From the NCBI RefSeq assembly GCF_900091625.1, contig NZ_FMIC01000002.1, forward strand, positions 186,001-250,000: DNA of 64,000 nt. Direction: 5' to 3'. Numbering within the stretch: position 1 is the first letter of the stretch; each line of letters opens with the position of its first letter. Shown here in pieces: positions 33,624-43,200 of the stretch. The notes beneath the pieces were generated by a model, which made no database searches, was not told where the DNA came from, and worked only from the letters and a program-made list of their open reading frames with translations. Source of the stretch: Micromonospora peucetia (GTDB lineage Bacteria; Actinomycetota; Actinomycetes; Mycobacteriales; Micromonosporaceae). A program made the position numbers and the translations under genes.

Positions 33624-35477
33624 GTGGCTGTGCCGGTGGTAGACCCCTCGCTGAACTCCGTCTCCGAGCCCGTCGCGGCCGAGCCGACCTGCCGGCCCCG
33701 GCGCAGGCCGTCCCGCGCCGACGTACTGGCCATCGGAGCCTATGTCCTGCTCGGCGTTTTCGTGTGCCTGAACTACTGGGTGGACGTGCAGAACCGGGTG
33801 TCGTCGCACCTGCCCACCGACCACAGCTGGTTCGAGTGGCTCTTCTCGCACGGCGCGTACTCGGTGCGGCACCTGGAGAACCCGCTGTTCACCGAGCGGC
33901 AGAACGCCCCGGACGGGGTGAACATGATGGCGAACACCTCGCTGCTCGGGGTGACGCTGCCGCTGGCGCCGCTGACCATGCTGCTCGGCCCGCAGGTCAT
34001 GTACGCGCTCTACCTGGGCGGCGCGCTGGCCGCGACCGCCGGCACGTCGTACTGGATGCTGTCGCGGCACCTGGTGCGCTCCCGCGCGGCGGCCTTCGTC
34101 GGCGGCGCGTTCCTCGGTTTCGCGCCGGGCATCGTGCACCACGCCAACGGCCAGCCCAACTTCGTGTCGAACTTCCTGCTGCCGCTGATCGTGGTGCGGG
34201 TGTTCCGGCTCGGCGAGCCCGGCCGGTGGCGGCGCAACGGGATCGTGCTGGGCCTGCTGGTGGCGTACCAGATCTTCATCAACGAGGAGATGCTGCTGCT
34301 CACCGCGCTGGGCTGCCTGGTCGTCGTGATCGCGTACGCGATCTTGCGGCCGGCACGGACGCGGGCGGTGGCCGGCACCTTCGCCGCCGCGCTCGGCGTG
34401 GGCGGCGGGTTGGCGCTGCTGCTGACGGCCTACCCGATCTGGTTCCAGTTCAACGGCCCGCAGTCCTACCGGGGGTTGCAGGGCGGGGTGTTCCACAGCT
34501 GGGGCGAGGACCTGGCCGCCTTCGTCACCTTCGCCCGGGACACCGTGGCCGGCGACGAGGCGGTGGAGAAGACCATCGGGCTGACCGAGCAGAACAGCTG
34601 GTTCGGCTGGCCGCTGGTGCTGCTGTCGCTGGTGGCGCTGGTGCTGCTGGTCCGCCGCTCGTTCATCGCCCGCATCCTCGCGGTGCTGGTGGTGGTCTTC
34701 ACGGTGGCCTCGATCGGTCCGAAGGTGCGGATCAACGGGGTGGTGACGGAGACCGACGGCCCGTGGGCCTACATCTCCGAGGACCTGCCGCTGGTCGAGA
34801 TGATGATGCCGACCCGGATGGCCCTGGTGGTGACGGCGGCGCTCGGCGTGCTGCTCGCCCTGGCCTGGGACGCGGTCGCCGGCAACGGCCGCCCGCCGGT
34901 CCCGGCCCCCCGTTCCGGCGACGACACCGCCGACACCGCCGGGCCGCGCCGCCGCTGGCTGCGGCCGGTCGGGTACGCGGCCGTCGCGCTCGCCGTGCTG
35001 CCACTCTTCCCGCGCCCGCTGCCGGCGCAACCCGTCGACCCGCCGCCGCACTTCATCACCGCCGGCGGCTGGCGTCCGTACGTGCCGCAGGGCCGGACCC
35101 TGGTGCCGGTGCCGATCCCGAGCAACGTGCACGGCCTGCCCACGCTGCGCTGGAGCGCGCTGACGCAGCACGCGTTCCCCGTCCCCGGCGGCTACTTCAT
35201 CGGCCCGAACGAGCTGGGCGAGGGTGTCTTCGGCGCGCCGAACCGGCCGACCAGCACCCTGGTCTACGCCACGATGGACAAGGGCGCGGTGCCCGCGCTC
35301 ACCGACGAGAACCGCCGCCAGGCGGTCGAGGACCTGCGCTTCTGGCGGGCGTCCGTGGTGGTGCTCGGCGCGCATCCCCGCGAGGCGGTGCTGCGCGAGC
35401 TGATGACCGCGCTGATCGGCCCGCCGCAGCGCGTCGACGACGTGTGGCTGTGGGACGTCCGTCCGCTGGTCGGCTGA
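33624..35477 (+). CDS. Polytopic GT-C-like membrane protein, paralogue 1
   Basis: This 617-residue protein has about ten membrane helices in its first 430 residues and a soluble C-terminal domain of about 170. The first external loop has LENPLFTERQNAPDGVNMMA, a segment found in all three paralogues here. Other shared stretches are GFAPGIVHHANGQPNF, IFINEEMLLLTALG, GGYFIGPN and ENRRQAVEDLRFW. The overall layout resembles GT-C glycosyltransferases (PMT/mannosyltransferase-like), but a canonical external DxD or acidic catalytic site is not certain. I would describe it as a candidate polyprenyl-sugar-dependent transferase. It converges with paralogue 2 only 4 bp away. Confidence 0.85.
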   Translation: MAVPVVDPSLNSVSEPVAAEPTCRPRRRPSRADVLAIGAYVLLGVFVCLNYWVDVQNRVSSHLPTDHSWFEWLFSHGAYSVRHLENPLFTERQNAPDGVNMMANTSLLGVTLPLAPLTMLLGPQVMYALYLGGALAATAGTSYWMLSRHLVRSRAAAFVGGAFLGFAPGIVHHANGQPNFVSNFLLPLIVVRVFRLGEPGRWRRNGIVLGLLVAYQIFINEEMLLLTALGCLVVVIAYAILRPARTRAVAGTFAAALGVGGGLALLLTAYPIWFQFNGPQSYRGLQGGVFHSWGEDLAAFVTFARDTVAGDEAVEKTIGLTEQNSWFGWPLVLLSLVALVLLVRRSFIARILAVLVVVFTVASIGPKVRINGVVTETDGPWAYISEDLPLVEMMMPTRMALVVTAALGVLLALAWDAVAGNGRPPVPAPRSGDDTADTAGPRRRWLRPVGYAAVALAVLPLFPRPLPAQPVDPPPHFITAGGWRPYVPQGRTLVPVPIPSNVHGLPTLRWSALTQHAFPVPGGYFIGPNELGEGVFGAPNRPTSTLVYATMDKGAVPALTDENRRQAVEDLRFWRASVVVLGAHPREAVLRELMTALIGPPQRVDDVWLWDVRPLVG

Positions 35478-35481
35478 CGGC

Positions 35482-37272
35482 TCAACCGACGAGGGGGCGG
35501 ACGTCCCAGACGCGGGCGCCGGCCACCTCCCGGCCGGGGCCGAGAAGCGCGTCGACCGTACGGCGGACGGGGTCGCCGTGGCGCAGTCCGCCCTGGACCA
35601 CCACGGCGGCGCGCCAGTGGCGCAGGTCCTCGACCGCCTGCCGGCGGTTCTCGTCGGTGACCACCGGCACCTCGCCGGTCTCGGCCACCCGGCGCAGCAG
35701 TACGGCGGTGGGGCGGTCCGGCGCCCCCCACCGGGCGGCCGGGTCGTCGGCGGCGCGGGGGCCGATGAAGTAGCCGCCCGGTGCGGGGAAGGCCAACCCG
35801 GTGCGGGCCGACCAGAACATCGCCGGGCTGACCCCGGCGCCGGTCACCGGCGGCACCGCGACCAGGGTCCGGCCCGGCGGGATCTGGGCCCGCCAGCCAC
35901 CCTCAGTCACGAACGCCGGCACCGGCCAGGCCGGCACGGTCCGGATCGGAGTGGGGATCAGCGGCAGCAGCGCGGCGGCCACCGCCCCGCCCCAGAGCAG
36001 CCGCACCGGCACGCCACCCGCCCGTGGCCCCGCCGCGGAATCGGGGCGCAGCCGGTCCAGGGAGAGGGCGAGCAGGATACCCAGCACCGGAATGCAGACC
36101 AGCGGGAAGCGCGCCGGCACCGCGTGGTCGAGCAGTGGCAGTTCGGCAACCAGCCGGTACGGCCCGGGGATGCCGGTGGGCGTGCCGTCCAGGCGGACCT
36201 GCCCGCCGAGGGAGAGCATCGCGAAGAACAGCCCGCAGACGGCCAGCGCGCGGACCAGCGGCCGGCGCCACATCCAGATCACGATCACCACGGCGAGCAC
36301 CAGCAGCCCCGGGCCGAAGAAGGAGTTCTCCTCGGTGGGGTTCGGGGCGAGCAGGCCGGGCAGGTGGTCGTCGCCGAGCACCGTCTGCCGGGCCGAGGCG
36401 GGGAACGACGCGGCGTCGAGCTGGTAGCCGTACGCGTGGAAGGGCATTCCCCGGTAGTGGCCCGGACCGAAGAACTGGAACCACAGCGGGTACGCCAGCA
36501 GCGGCAGCGAGACCGCCATCCCGACCCCGAGCCGGCCGAGCAGGGCGGGCGCCAGCCGGCGGGCCGCCACCCGGTCGGCCGCCGCGTACGCCAGCGCGAA
36601 CGTCCCGGCGGCGAGGACCAGGAAGACCAGCACCTCCTCACCGAGGAAGACCTGGTACGCCACCAGCAGCCCGAGCAGCGTCCCGTGCCGCCACACCCGG
36701 CGCGGGTTCGGGTGGAACACCAGCGCCAGGATCGCCGGCACCAGGAACTGCGCCGCCATGTGCAGGTGCGCCCCGGCCTGCGCGATCATGCCGGGGGCGA
36801 AGCCGCAGAACAGCCCGCCGACAGCCGCCGCCACCCGGGAGTCGACCAGCCGGCGGCGCAGCAGCACGTACCAGGCGGTCGCGGTGCCGGCGAGGCAGCA
36901 GACCACGGCCACCAGGAACGCGACCTGCGAGCCGAACAGCAGGGTGACCGGCGTCAGCGGCACGCCCAGGCCCAGCACCGAGGTGTTGGCCATCAGGTTC
37001 ACCCCGTCCGGGGCATTCAGTTCCGCGCTGTACAGCGGGTTCTCCAGGCCTGACACCGCCCACGCCGTGCGGGCCAGCATCCACTCGAAGAGGATCTGGT
37101 CCCCCGCCTGGTGGAACAGCCGCCCTGGGCGCCCCCACTGACCGACGGTCAGCAGCACCGCCAGGACGAGGTAGCCGGCGACGACCAGCGCGTCCGCGGC
37201 GCGTACCGGCAGCCGGCGGAACCGTCGGACGGGTGCCGCCTCGGTGGTACCGGTCGCCGCCGGGGCGGCCAT
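35482..37272 (-). CDS. Polytopic GT-C-like membrane protein, paralogue 2
   Basis: The 596-residue paralogue shares LENPLYSAELNAPDGVNLMA in the first loop, GLFCGFAPGMIAQAGAHLHM, the VFLGEEVLVFLVL helix, PAPGGYFIGPR and ENRRQAVEDLRHW. The C-terminal domain ends GARVWDVRPLVG, almost the same as paralogue 1 (DVRPLVG). ATG 37272 overlaps the stop of paralogue 3 by one base (TGATG), so the two are translationally coupled and may form a complex. Function as for paralogue 1. Confidence 0.85.
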   Translation of the reverse strand: MAAPAATGTTEAAPVRRFRRLPVRAADALVVAGYLVLAVLLTVGQWGRPGRLFHQAGDQILFEWMLARTAWAVSGLENPLYSAELNAPDGVNLMANTSVLGLGVPLTPVTLLFGSQVAFLVAVVCCLAGTATAWYVLLRRRLVDSRVAAAVGGLFCGFAPGMIAQAGAHLHMAAQFLVPAILALVFHPNPRRVWRHGTLLGLLVAYQVFLGEEVLVFLVLAAGTFALAYAAADRVAARRLAPALLGRLGVGMAVSLPLLAYPLWFQFFGPGHYRGMPFHAYGYQLDAASFPASARQTVLGDDHLPGLLAPNPTEENSFFGPGLLVLAVVIVIWMWRRPLVRALAVCGLFFAMLSLGGQVRLDGTPTGIPGPYRLVAELPLLDHAVPARFPLVCIPVLGILLALSLDRLRPDSAAGPRAGGVPVRLLWGGAVAAALLPLIPTPIRTVPAWPVPAFVTEGGWRAQIPPGRTLVAVPPVTGAGVSPAMFWSARTGLAFPAPGGYFIGPRAADDPAARWGAPDRPTAVLLRRVAETGEVPVVTDENRRQAVEDLRHWRAAVVVQGGLRHGDPVRRTVDALLGPGREVAGARVWDVRPLVG

Positions 37273-39368
37273 CAGGCCGGCTGGTCGGTCAGTGTCCGGA
37301 CGTCCCAGATCCAGACGTCGAGTTCCCGGCGGCCGGGGCCGACCAGTTGCTCGACGGTGCGGCGCAGCTGCTCGGAGTGGTGCTGGCCGACCGGGAGCAC
37401 CAGGATGGCCGCCCGCCAGTGCCGCAGCTCGTCCAGCGACCGTCGGCGCTGCCGGTCGTCCAGCTTCGGGATGCGGCCGGTCGAGGCGACTTCCTCCAGC
37501 AACTGCCCGACCCCGCTGGGCCGGCCGCCGAAGCGACCGGGATCGCCGGTGTTTCCGTTGCGCGGTGCCAGGAAGTAGCCGCCGGGGATCTTGAAGTCGA
37601 GGTTGGTGGAGGCGGCCCAGCGCATCCCGTGGGTGTGGCCCATGTTCGGCACCGGGATCGGCACCAGGGTCTGGTCCGGCCCGACGTAGCCGCGCCACCG
37701 GTCGGCGGTGATGAAGTCCGGCACCGGCGGGCGGGAGGTCACCTTCAGCGGCATCGGCGCGATCGGCAGCAGCGCGAGGACGAGCCCGGCCACGGTGAGC
37801 GTACGCAGCGTCCGCGGCTCGACCGGCAGCGACCGGGAACGCTCGACAGCGAGCGCCAGCAGGATGCCGATCACCACACTGGTGATCAGGCCGAACCGGG
37901 TGGGCACCACCGCGTCGAGCAGCGGCAGCCGGACCAGCCACTCCCAGGGCCCGGTGATCAGCTCGCGGTCCCACCAGGACACCCGCTCGCCGAGGGAGAG
38001 CACGGCGAAGAACACCCCGGTCGCGGCGAGCGCCCGCACGAGCAGCTCCCGCCGCAGCCAGGCCACGATGCCGACGGCGATCAGGGAGAGGCTCCAGCCG
38101 AAGAAGGCGTTCTCCTCCGAGTAGTTCGGGGCGAGGTTGACGTTCGCGCGTTCGGCGCCGCCGATCGTGGGCGAGCCGGGCGCGAAGAAGGCCGCGATGT
38201 CGTTGCCGTAGTCGCGGACCGCGTCGCTCAGGCCGTGGTACGCCATCGGCCCGGCGAACTGGATGTAGAGCGGGTACGCCAGCAGCGCCCCGGCGAGCAC
38301 GGCGCAGGTCGCGAGGGCCTTGGCCAGCGGTCGCCAGGCCGCCGACCAGAACGCGGGCCGCTGGGCGAGCACGGCGAGCAGGAACACCCCGCAGGCGAGC
38401 GCGGTGAAGAGCAGAATCTCCTCGTTGATGAACGCCTGGGCGGTGACCATCAGGGCGAGCAGCACGCCGTCGCGCCACGGCCGCCGGGACCGGGTGATGA
38501 CCAGCACCCGCCAGACGATGAACGGCAGCAGGAACTGCGAGATGATGTTGGGATGCCAGTTGGCGTGCGACAGCATCGCCGGCGAGAACCCGCAGAACCA
38601 GCCGCCGACGGCCGCCGCCAGCGGGCTGCGCACGACGTGCCGGGAGAGCACGAAGTACCAGGCCGAGGCGGTGCCGGCGAGCGCGAGCGTGACCAGCACC
38701 ACGAAGGTCACGGCCGGGCCGAAGAGCAGCGTCACCGGCACCATCGGGATGCCCAGCGCGAGGATGGCCGTGTTGGCCATCAGGTTGACCCCGTCGGGAT
38801 AGTTGAACTGTTCGGTGAAGAACGGGAACTCACCGTGCAGCACCACGCGTACCGAGTGGGCGAGGAAGAACTGCACCTGGGCCGGGTCGCTGCTGTAGAG
38901 CGAGGCCACCCGGCCGGCCGGGTCCACCCAGATCTGGCTGGTCACCCACACCGCGGCGAGCAGGAACAGGCCGAAGACGGTGAGATCCTGCCGCCGCCGG
39001 CCCCACCGCCGCGGCCGGGCCGCGCGGTCCACCCCACCGGCCTCCCCGGAGTTGGCGCCGGCCGGCACGGTGGCCGCCCGGGAGGTGGCGTCGGCCGGCA
39101 CGGTGGCCGCCCGGGAGGGGGCCGCAGCGTCGGAGGGGGCGCCAGCTTTCCCGGAGGGGGCGGCTGCCCGCGCGGTGGAGACGGTCACGCCGGGAGCGTC
39201 GGCCCCGTCATCGACGGTCACGCCGGGGGCGTCGGGCCCGTCGGCGGAGACGCCCCCGTCCGGCGTACGGTCACCGGCGCCCACGGGCGGCGCCACGGGT
39301 TCGGACGCGGGGGCCGCGGTGGCGTCGGATTCCGACCAGGATTCGGCGCGGGTCTCGGCAGGCGTCAC
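37272..39368 (-). CDS. Polytopic GT-C-like membrane protein, paralogue 3, with long disordered N-terminus
   Basis: This 698-residue protein starts with about 125 residues of Ala/Pro/Gly/Asp-rich sequence containing repeated ADAPGVTV and SRAATVPA units, then the conserved membrane core: EFPFFTEQFNYPDGVNLMA, GWFCGFSPAMLSHANWHPN, AFINEEILLFTALACG and the C-terminal GGYFLAPRNGN and LDELRHWRAAILVLPVGQ. The disordered tail is absent from the other two copies. GTG 39368 is chosen because TAGACT lies nine bases upstream and no upstream start is better. Confidence 0.83.
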   Translation of the reverse strand: MTPAETRAESWSESDATAAPASEPVAPPVGAGDRTPDGGVSADGPDAPGVTVDDGADAPGVTVSTARAAAPSGKAGAPSDAAAPSRAATVPADATSRAATVPAGANSGEAGGVDRAARPRRWGRRRQDLTVFGLFLLAAVWVTSQIWVDPAGRVASLYSSDPAQVQFFLAHSVRVVLHGEFPFFTEQFNYPDGVNLMANTAILALGIPMVPVTLLFGPAVTFVVLVTLALAGTASAWYFVLSRHVVRSPLAAAVGGWFCGFSPAMLSHANWHPNIISQFLLPFIVWRVLVITRSRRPWRDGVLLALMVTAQAFINEEILLFTALACGVFLLAVLAQRPAFWSAAWRPLAKALATCAVLAGALLAYPLYIQFAGPMAYHGLSDAVRDYGNDIAAFFAPGSPTIGGAERANVNLAPNYSEENAFFGWSLSLIAVGIVAWLRRELLVRALAATGVFFAVLSLGERVSWWDRELITGPWEWLVRLPLLDAVVPTRFGLITSVVIGILLALAVERSRSLPVEPRTLRTLTVAGLVLALLPIAPMPLKVTSRPPVPDFITADRWRGYVGPDQTLVPIPVPNMGHTHGMRWAASTNLDFKIPGGYFLAPRNGNTGDPGRFGGRPSGVGQLLEEVASTGRIPKLDDRQRRRSLDELRHWRAAILVLPVGQHHSEQLRRTVEQLVGPGRRELDVWIWDVRTLTDQPA

Positions 39369-39377
39369 AGTCGGCGG

Positions 39378-39383
39378 AGTCTA
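39378..39383 (-). promoter_or_regulatory. -10 hexamer TAGACT of polytopic paralogue 3
   Basis: TAGACT on the minus strand lies nine bases before GTG 39368. The spacing is slightly long but within the range that puts the transcription start on the start codon. Confidence 0.45.
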
Positions 39384-39504
39384 CCCGAGCGGGACAATCA
39401 CCCTGAAACCGCGGCAGTGTCCTCTGTGGTCGACTTCGGTCAGGGCCCGCGACCTGCGCATGGACGGCGGGCGAGGTGGCGCGTCCCGGTGATCCGACAT
39501 CTCG

Positions 39505-39510
39505 TACTAT
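39505..39510 (+). promoter_or_regulatory. Possible -10 (TACTAT) of the lipoprotein gene
   Basis: TACTAT lies about 47 bases before GTG 39558, giving a leader that contains gagggggcg as a ribosome site. It is back-to-back with the promoter of paralogue 3. Confidence 0.4.
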
Positions 39511-39557
39511 GGCGCTTTCCGTTGAACGACGGCTGAGGCGATCGAGGGGGCGTACAG

Positions 39558-40751
39558 GTGGCTCCAGTCCGCCGGCGCGGCATCACGGCCACCGCACTGC
39601 TGACCCTGCTGCTCACCGCGACCGCCTGCGGTCCGGTGGCCGACCGGCAACCGGGCGAGCTGCGGGTCGGGTACGACAGCCTGGACGGTGACCTGACGGT
39701 CTGGCCGCCTCGCGGCACCCTGGCGGGCGACGCCGCCGTCAGGTCGGCCGTGACCGGGGCGGTACGCGACTGGCGGTCGCCGGCCGACGACCGGGTGCAC
39801 CTGCCCACGTCCGGGATCCTCTGGTCCGGCGAGGTCGACGGCGCGCCGCTGACCGTGGTCGCCGCGGACGTACCCGGCGAGAGCGCCTCCTGGCTGCTCC
39901 AGGTCACCGCCGAGGGCGGCCGGTACGCGGTCACCCGCGCCGCCGAGTACACCGACCCCGGCTACCTGGTCTACTCCGACGTGCTCCCCGTGCACGGCTC
40001 CGACGGGCGGCGCTACCTCACGTCGGGCCGGGTGCAGCGGCTGCTCGGGCCAACCGGCCGCGCCCTGCGGAACACCGACGGCCTCACCGAGCCGGTGAAC
40101 GTGCCGGCCTGCCGGGCGGTGCCGGTGACCGTCACGCTCAAGGCCACCGAAGCGCTGCCCCGAGGCCGGGCCGCCGACCGGCTGCTGGACCTCGGCACCG
40201 GTACCACCGACCCGCACTACCCCCTCGTACGCGACGAGAGCGGCTCCGGCAAGCGGGCCCTCACCGGCCTGGACACCTGCGTGCTCGCCGGCGAGGAGGG
40301 CCCGTTCGGCAGCGTCCCCCGACGGATCGGCGACCGGGACGCGCCACGCTCGGTGCCGTCGTCCTGGCCGATGGCCAAGCTGACCGTACGCACCCTGGGC
40401 GAGGTCGCCCTCGGCGGCGGCGAGCCGGCGGAGCTGCAGCAGTTGAGCTGGGAGACGGCCGACGGCACCATGACCGCCGTGGTGTACCGCCCCGCCGACG
40501 GGGGCACACCGGTGGTCTCCCCGGCCGACCGCTCCAACCCGTTGCAGGCGTACACGCTGCCGGTGCCGGGGCAGCCGCTGGCCGTGCTGAGTTGGCGGGC
40601 GACCGCCGACAGCTCGCTGTCGACGCCGCCCGACACACCCCGACTGGTGGACCGCCCAGGGCTGGCCGTGGTCCCGATGCCGACCCGCTCGGAGACGTTC
40701 AGCCTCGCCGAGGCAGAAAAAACCCACTACCGATCCCTCACCCCCCGCTGA
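39558..40751 (+). CDS. Predicted lipoprotein of unknown function
   Basis: The 397-residue protein starts with an Arg-rich lipoprotein signal (APVRRRGITATALLTLLLTATAC; lipobox L-T-A-T-A-C in the last part) and continues as a soluble, beta-rich external protein. Two further cysteines (VPACRAVP and LDTCVLAG) could form a disulfide. It has no motif I recognise. It is divergent from the polytopic cluster and may serve the same envelope process. The start GTG 39558 has gagggggcg upstream. It converges with dxs across a spacer containing palindrome copy B. Confidence 0.8.
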   Translation: MAPVRRRGITATALLTLLLTATACGPVADRQPGELRVGYDSLDGDLTVWPPRGTLAGDAAVRSAVTGAVRDWRSPADDRVHLPTSGILWSGEVDGAPLTVVAADVPGESASWLLQVTAEGGRYAVTRAAEYTDPGYLVYSDVLPVHGSDGRRYLTSGRVQRLLGPTGRALRNTDGLTEPVNVPACRAVPVTVTLKATEALPRGRAADRLLDLGTGTTDPHYPLVRDESGSGKRALTGLDTCVLAGEEGPFGSVPRRIGDRDAPRSVPSSWPMAKLTVRTLGEVALGGGEPAELQQLSWETADGTMTAVVYRPADGGTPVVSPADRSNPLQAYTLPVPGQPLAVLSWRATADSSLSTPPDTPRLVDRPGLAVVPMPTRSETFSLAEAEKTHYRSLTPR

Positions 40752-40822
40752 CCCCTCCCCCCTGCCCTGCCCCCCTGCCCTGCCCTCCCCCTGCCCTGCC
40801 CCGGCCCGCCCGGCCCCGGCCG

Positions 40823-40897
40823 CGTCGATCTTGCAGTTCCTGCCCGGGCATACGTGGCAGAAACGACAAAACAAGGGCCGAAACTGCAAGATCGACG
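40823..40897. repeat. Dispersed palindrome family 1, copy B
   Basis: The arm cgtcgatcttgcagtt (40823-40838) pairs perfectly over 16 bp with 40882-40897, enclosing a 43-base interior that starts with tgccc and ends with gggcc. It lies in the convergent spacer 40752-41044 between the lipoprotein gene and dxs. That spacer is C-rich on the left (repeated ccctgccctgc) and G-rich on the right, and contains no gene. Confidence 0.9.
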
Positions 40898-41044
40898 TGG
40901 CCGAGGCGGCGGCGGGCGCGGCGCGGGGGCGTGACGCGGGGGTGCGGGGGCGGGGGTGGCGGTGGGGCGGGAGCAAAGGGGTGGGGAGGTGGTGACGGCG
41001 GGTGTCCCGGGCTTCCGGGGCACCCGCCGTCGGCGGTCAGGCTC

Positions 41045-42997
41045 TCAGTTGTGCGCGGTGGCGTCGTCGGCGGCGATGACCGGCTCGACCGGTTCCACCT
41101 CCAGCCGGGAGATCCAGCCGGTGACGTCGCGGGCCACGTCCTGCGCGGTCAGGCCGAGGTCTGCGAGGATCTGCGCGCGGGTGCCGTGCGGGTGCCAGTC
41201 GGCCGGTACGCCCAGGTCCTTCAGCGGCACCCGGACGTCGGCGTCCCGCATCGCCTGGGCGAGGGCGTCACCGACGCCGCCGACCCGGACGCCGTCCTCG
41301 ACGCTGACCACGAGCCGGTGTCCGGCGGCCAGCTCGACCAGCTCGGCCGGGACCGGGCGGACCCAGCGCGGGTCGACCACGGTGACCCCGTAGCCCTGCT
41401 CGGCGACCCGGGTGGCCACCTCCATCCCCAGCTGGCCGAAGGAGCCGACCGCGACCACCAGCACGTCCTTGCGCACCGACTCGGCCAGCACGTCGACCGT
41501 CCCGACCCGGCGTACGGCCGGCAGGTCGGCGGCGACGGTGCCGGTGGGGAAGCGGACGATGGTCGGGCCGTCGTCGACGCCGACCGCCTCGCGCAGTTCC
41601 TCGCGCAGGGTCGCGGCGTCGCGGGGCGCGGCGATCCGCAGGCCCGGCACGACCCCGAAGACCGACATGTCCCACATGCCGTAGTGGCTGGGCCCGTCGG
41701 GGCCGGTGATCCCGGCCCGGTCCAGCACGAAGGTCACCGGCAGCCGGTGCATCGCCACGTCCAGCAGGACCTGGTCGAAGGCGCGGTTTAGGAAGGTCGC
41801 GTAGACCGCCACCACCGGGTGCAGCCCGCCGAGAGCCAGGCCGGCGGCCGAGGTGGCCGCGTGCTGCTCGGCGATGCCCACGTCGTAGACGCGGTTCGGG
41901 TACTTGCGGGCGAGCTTGGCGATGCCGGTCGGCTCGGCCATCGCGGCGGTGATGCCCACCACGTCGGGCCGCTCGTCGGCGATCGCGACCAGCTCGTCGG
42001 CGAAGACGTGGGTCCACTTCACCGACGGGGCGGCGACCAGCTTGCCGGTCTCGATGTCGAAGGCGCTGCCCGGGCCGTGCAGGCAGTCGGCCTCGTCCTC
42101 CTCGGCCGGTCGGTAGCCGTAGCCCTTGCGGGTGACCGCGTGCACGATCACCGGGCCGCCGAAGTTCTTCGCCGCCCGCAGCGCCGACTCGACCGCCTCG
42201 CGGTCGTGGCCGTCGACCGGGCCGACGTACTTGATGCCGAGGTCCTCGAACATGGCCTGCGGGGCGACCGCGTCCTTGATGCCCCGCTTGACCGCGTGCA
42301 GCACCTCGTACATGGGCCGGCCGACCAGCGGCGTCGAGCCGAGCGCCTCCTTGACGGTGTCGAGCACCTTCTCGTAGCCGGGGCTGAGCCGCAGCGAGGA
42401 GAGGTGGTCGGCGAGCCCGCCGATGGTCGGCGCGTAGGACCGGCCGTTGTCGTTGACCACGATCACCAGCGGGTTGCCTGCCGTGGCGATGTTGTTCAGC
42501 GCCTCCCAGCACATGCCGCCGGTGAGCGCGCCGTCGCCGACCACGGCGACCACGCTGCGCTGCTCGCCCCGCAGCGCGTACGCCTTGGCCAGGCCGTCGG
42601 CGTAGGACAGGGCGGTGGAGGCGTGCGAGTTCTCGACCAGGTCGTGCTCGCTCTCGGCCTGGCTCGGGTAGCCGGAGAGCCCGCCGCGCTGGCGCAGCCG
42701 GTCGAAGCCGGCCTGCCGCCCGGTGAGGATCTTGTGCACGTACGCCTGGTGGCCGGTGTCGAACAGGAGGCGGTCGCGCGGGGAGTCGAAGACCCGGTGC
42801 ATGGCCAGTGTCAGCTCCACCACACCCAGGTTGGGGCCGACGTGCCCGCCGGTACGCGAGACCTTGGCGATCAGGAAGTCACGGATCTCGGCGGCGAGGA
42901 CGTCCAACTCCTCGGCGGACATCCGCTTGACGTCCTGCGGACCCCGGACTGTGGCCAGCAGCCCGGTGTGGTGGACCGTGCCCTCTTCAACGCTCAT
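41045..42997 (-). CDS. dxs: 1-deoxy-D-xylulose-5-phosphate synthase
   Basis: Dxs condenses pyruvate and glyceraldehyde 3-phosphate, the first step of the non-mevalonate isoprenoid pathway, using thiamine diphosphate. The 650-residue enzyme has [19 protein letters not shown], the thiamine diphosphate motif [16 protein letters not shown] ... [22 protein letters not shown], then the pyrimidine domain [18 protein letters not shown] and [19 protein letters not shown], and a C-terminal transketolase-like domain. ATG 42997 is supported by TAGACT eight bases upstream. It supplies precursors for quinones, carotenoids and polyprenyl carriers. Confidence 0.97.
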   Translation of the reverse strand: MSVEEGTVHHTGLLATVRGPQDVKRMSAEELDVLAAEIRDFLIAKVSRTGGHVGPNLGVVELTLAMHRVFDSPRDRLLFDTGHQAYVHKILTGRQAGFDRLRQRGGLSGYPSQAESEHDLVENSHASTALSYADGLAKAYALRGEQRSVVAVVGDGALTGGMCWEALNNIATAGNPLVIVVNDNGRSYAPTIGGLADHLSSLRLSPGYEKVLDTVKEALGSTPLVGRPMYEVLHAVKRGIKDAVAPQAMFEDLGIKYVGPVDGHDREAVESALRAAKNFGGPVIVHAVTRKGYGYRPAEEDEADCLHGPGSAFDIETGKLVAAPSVKWTHVFADELVAIADERPDVVGITAAMAEPTGIAKLARKYPNRVYDVGIAEQHAATSAAGLALGGLHPVVAVYATFLNRAFDQVLLDVAMHRLPVTFVLDRAGITGPDGPSHYGMWDMSVFGVVPGLRIAAPRDAATLREELREAVGVDDGPTIVRFPTGTVAADLPAVRRVGTVDVLAESVRKDVLVVAVGSFGQLGMEVATRVAEQGYGVTVVDPRWVRPVPAELVELAAGHRLVVSVEDGVRVGGVGDALAQAMRDADVRVPLKDLGVPADWHPHGTRAQILADLGLTAQDVARDVTGWISRLEVEPVEPVIAADDATAHN

Positions 42998-43005
42998 GAG
43001 GCATG

Positions 43006-43011
43006 AGTCTA
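43006..43011 (-). promoter_or_regulatory. -10 hexamer TAGACT of dxs
   Basis: TAGACT on the minus strand lies eight bases (catgcctc) before ATG 42997, and no ribosome site is present. Confidence 0.5.
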
Positions 43012-43088
43012 TCGGCCGCGCGGTACTCCGCAGCCTGGCCCGGACGCCTGCCCACCCGCCAGGGCCGCTGATCGCCTGGTCAGGCCCG

Positions 43089-43200
43089 GATCCACGGCCG
43101 GCCGACGCACGGCGGCGGACCGCGTTCCCGAGGAGTCGGTCCGCGATCCACGGCCGGCCGACGCGCGGCGGCCGACCACGTCCCGGGGGAGTCAGTCCGC
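43089..43200. repeat. 56-bp diverged tandem repeat at the 3' end of anmK
   Basis: Two adjacent 56-bp copies start at gatccacggccggccgacgc (43089 and 43145) and end in gtccgc. They match at most positions but have diverged. Copy 2 contains the anmK stop and last codons, and the next bases (gatccgcagccgccg, coding) resemble the start of a third unit. The repeat probably grew from the gene end outwards. Confidence 0.8.

Noticed and set aside
31031..35773. A 4.7-kb open frame on the plus strand
   Set aside because: It is antisense to two propeller genes and out of frame with a convincing polytopic protein; its translation is low-complexity Arg/Pro/Gly/Ala typical of GC-rich shadow frames.
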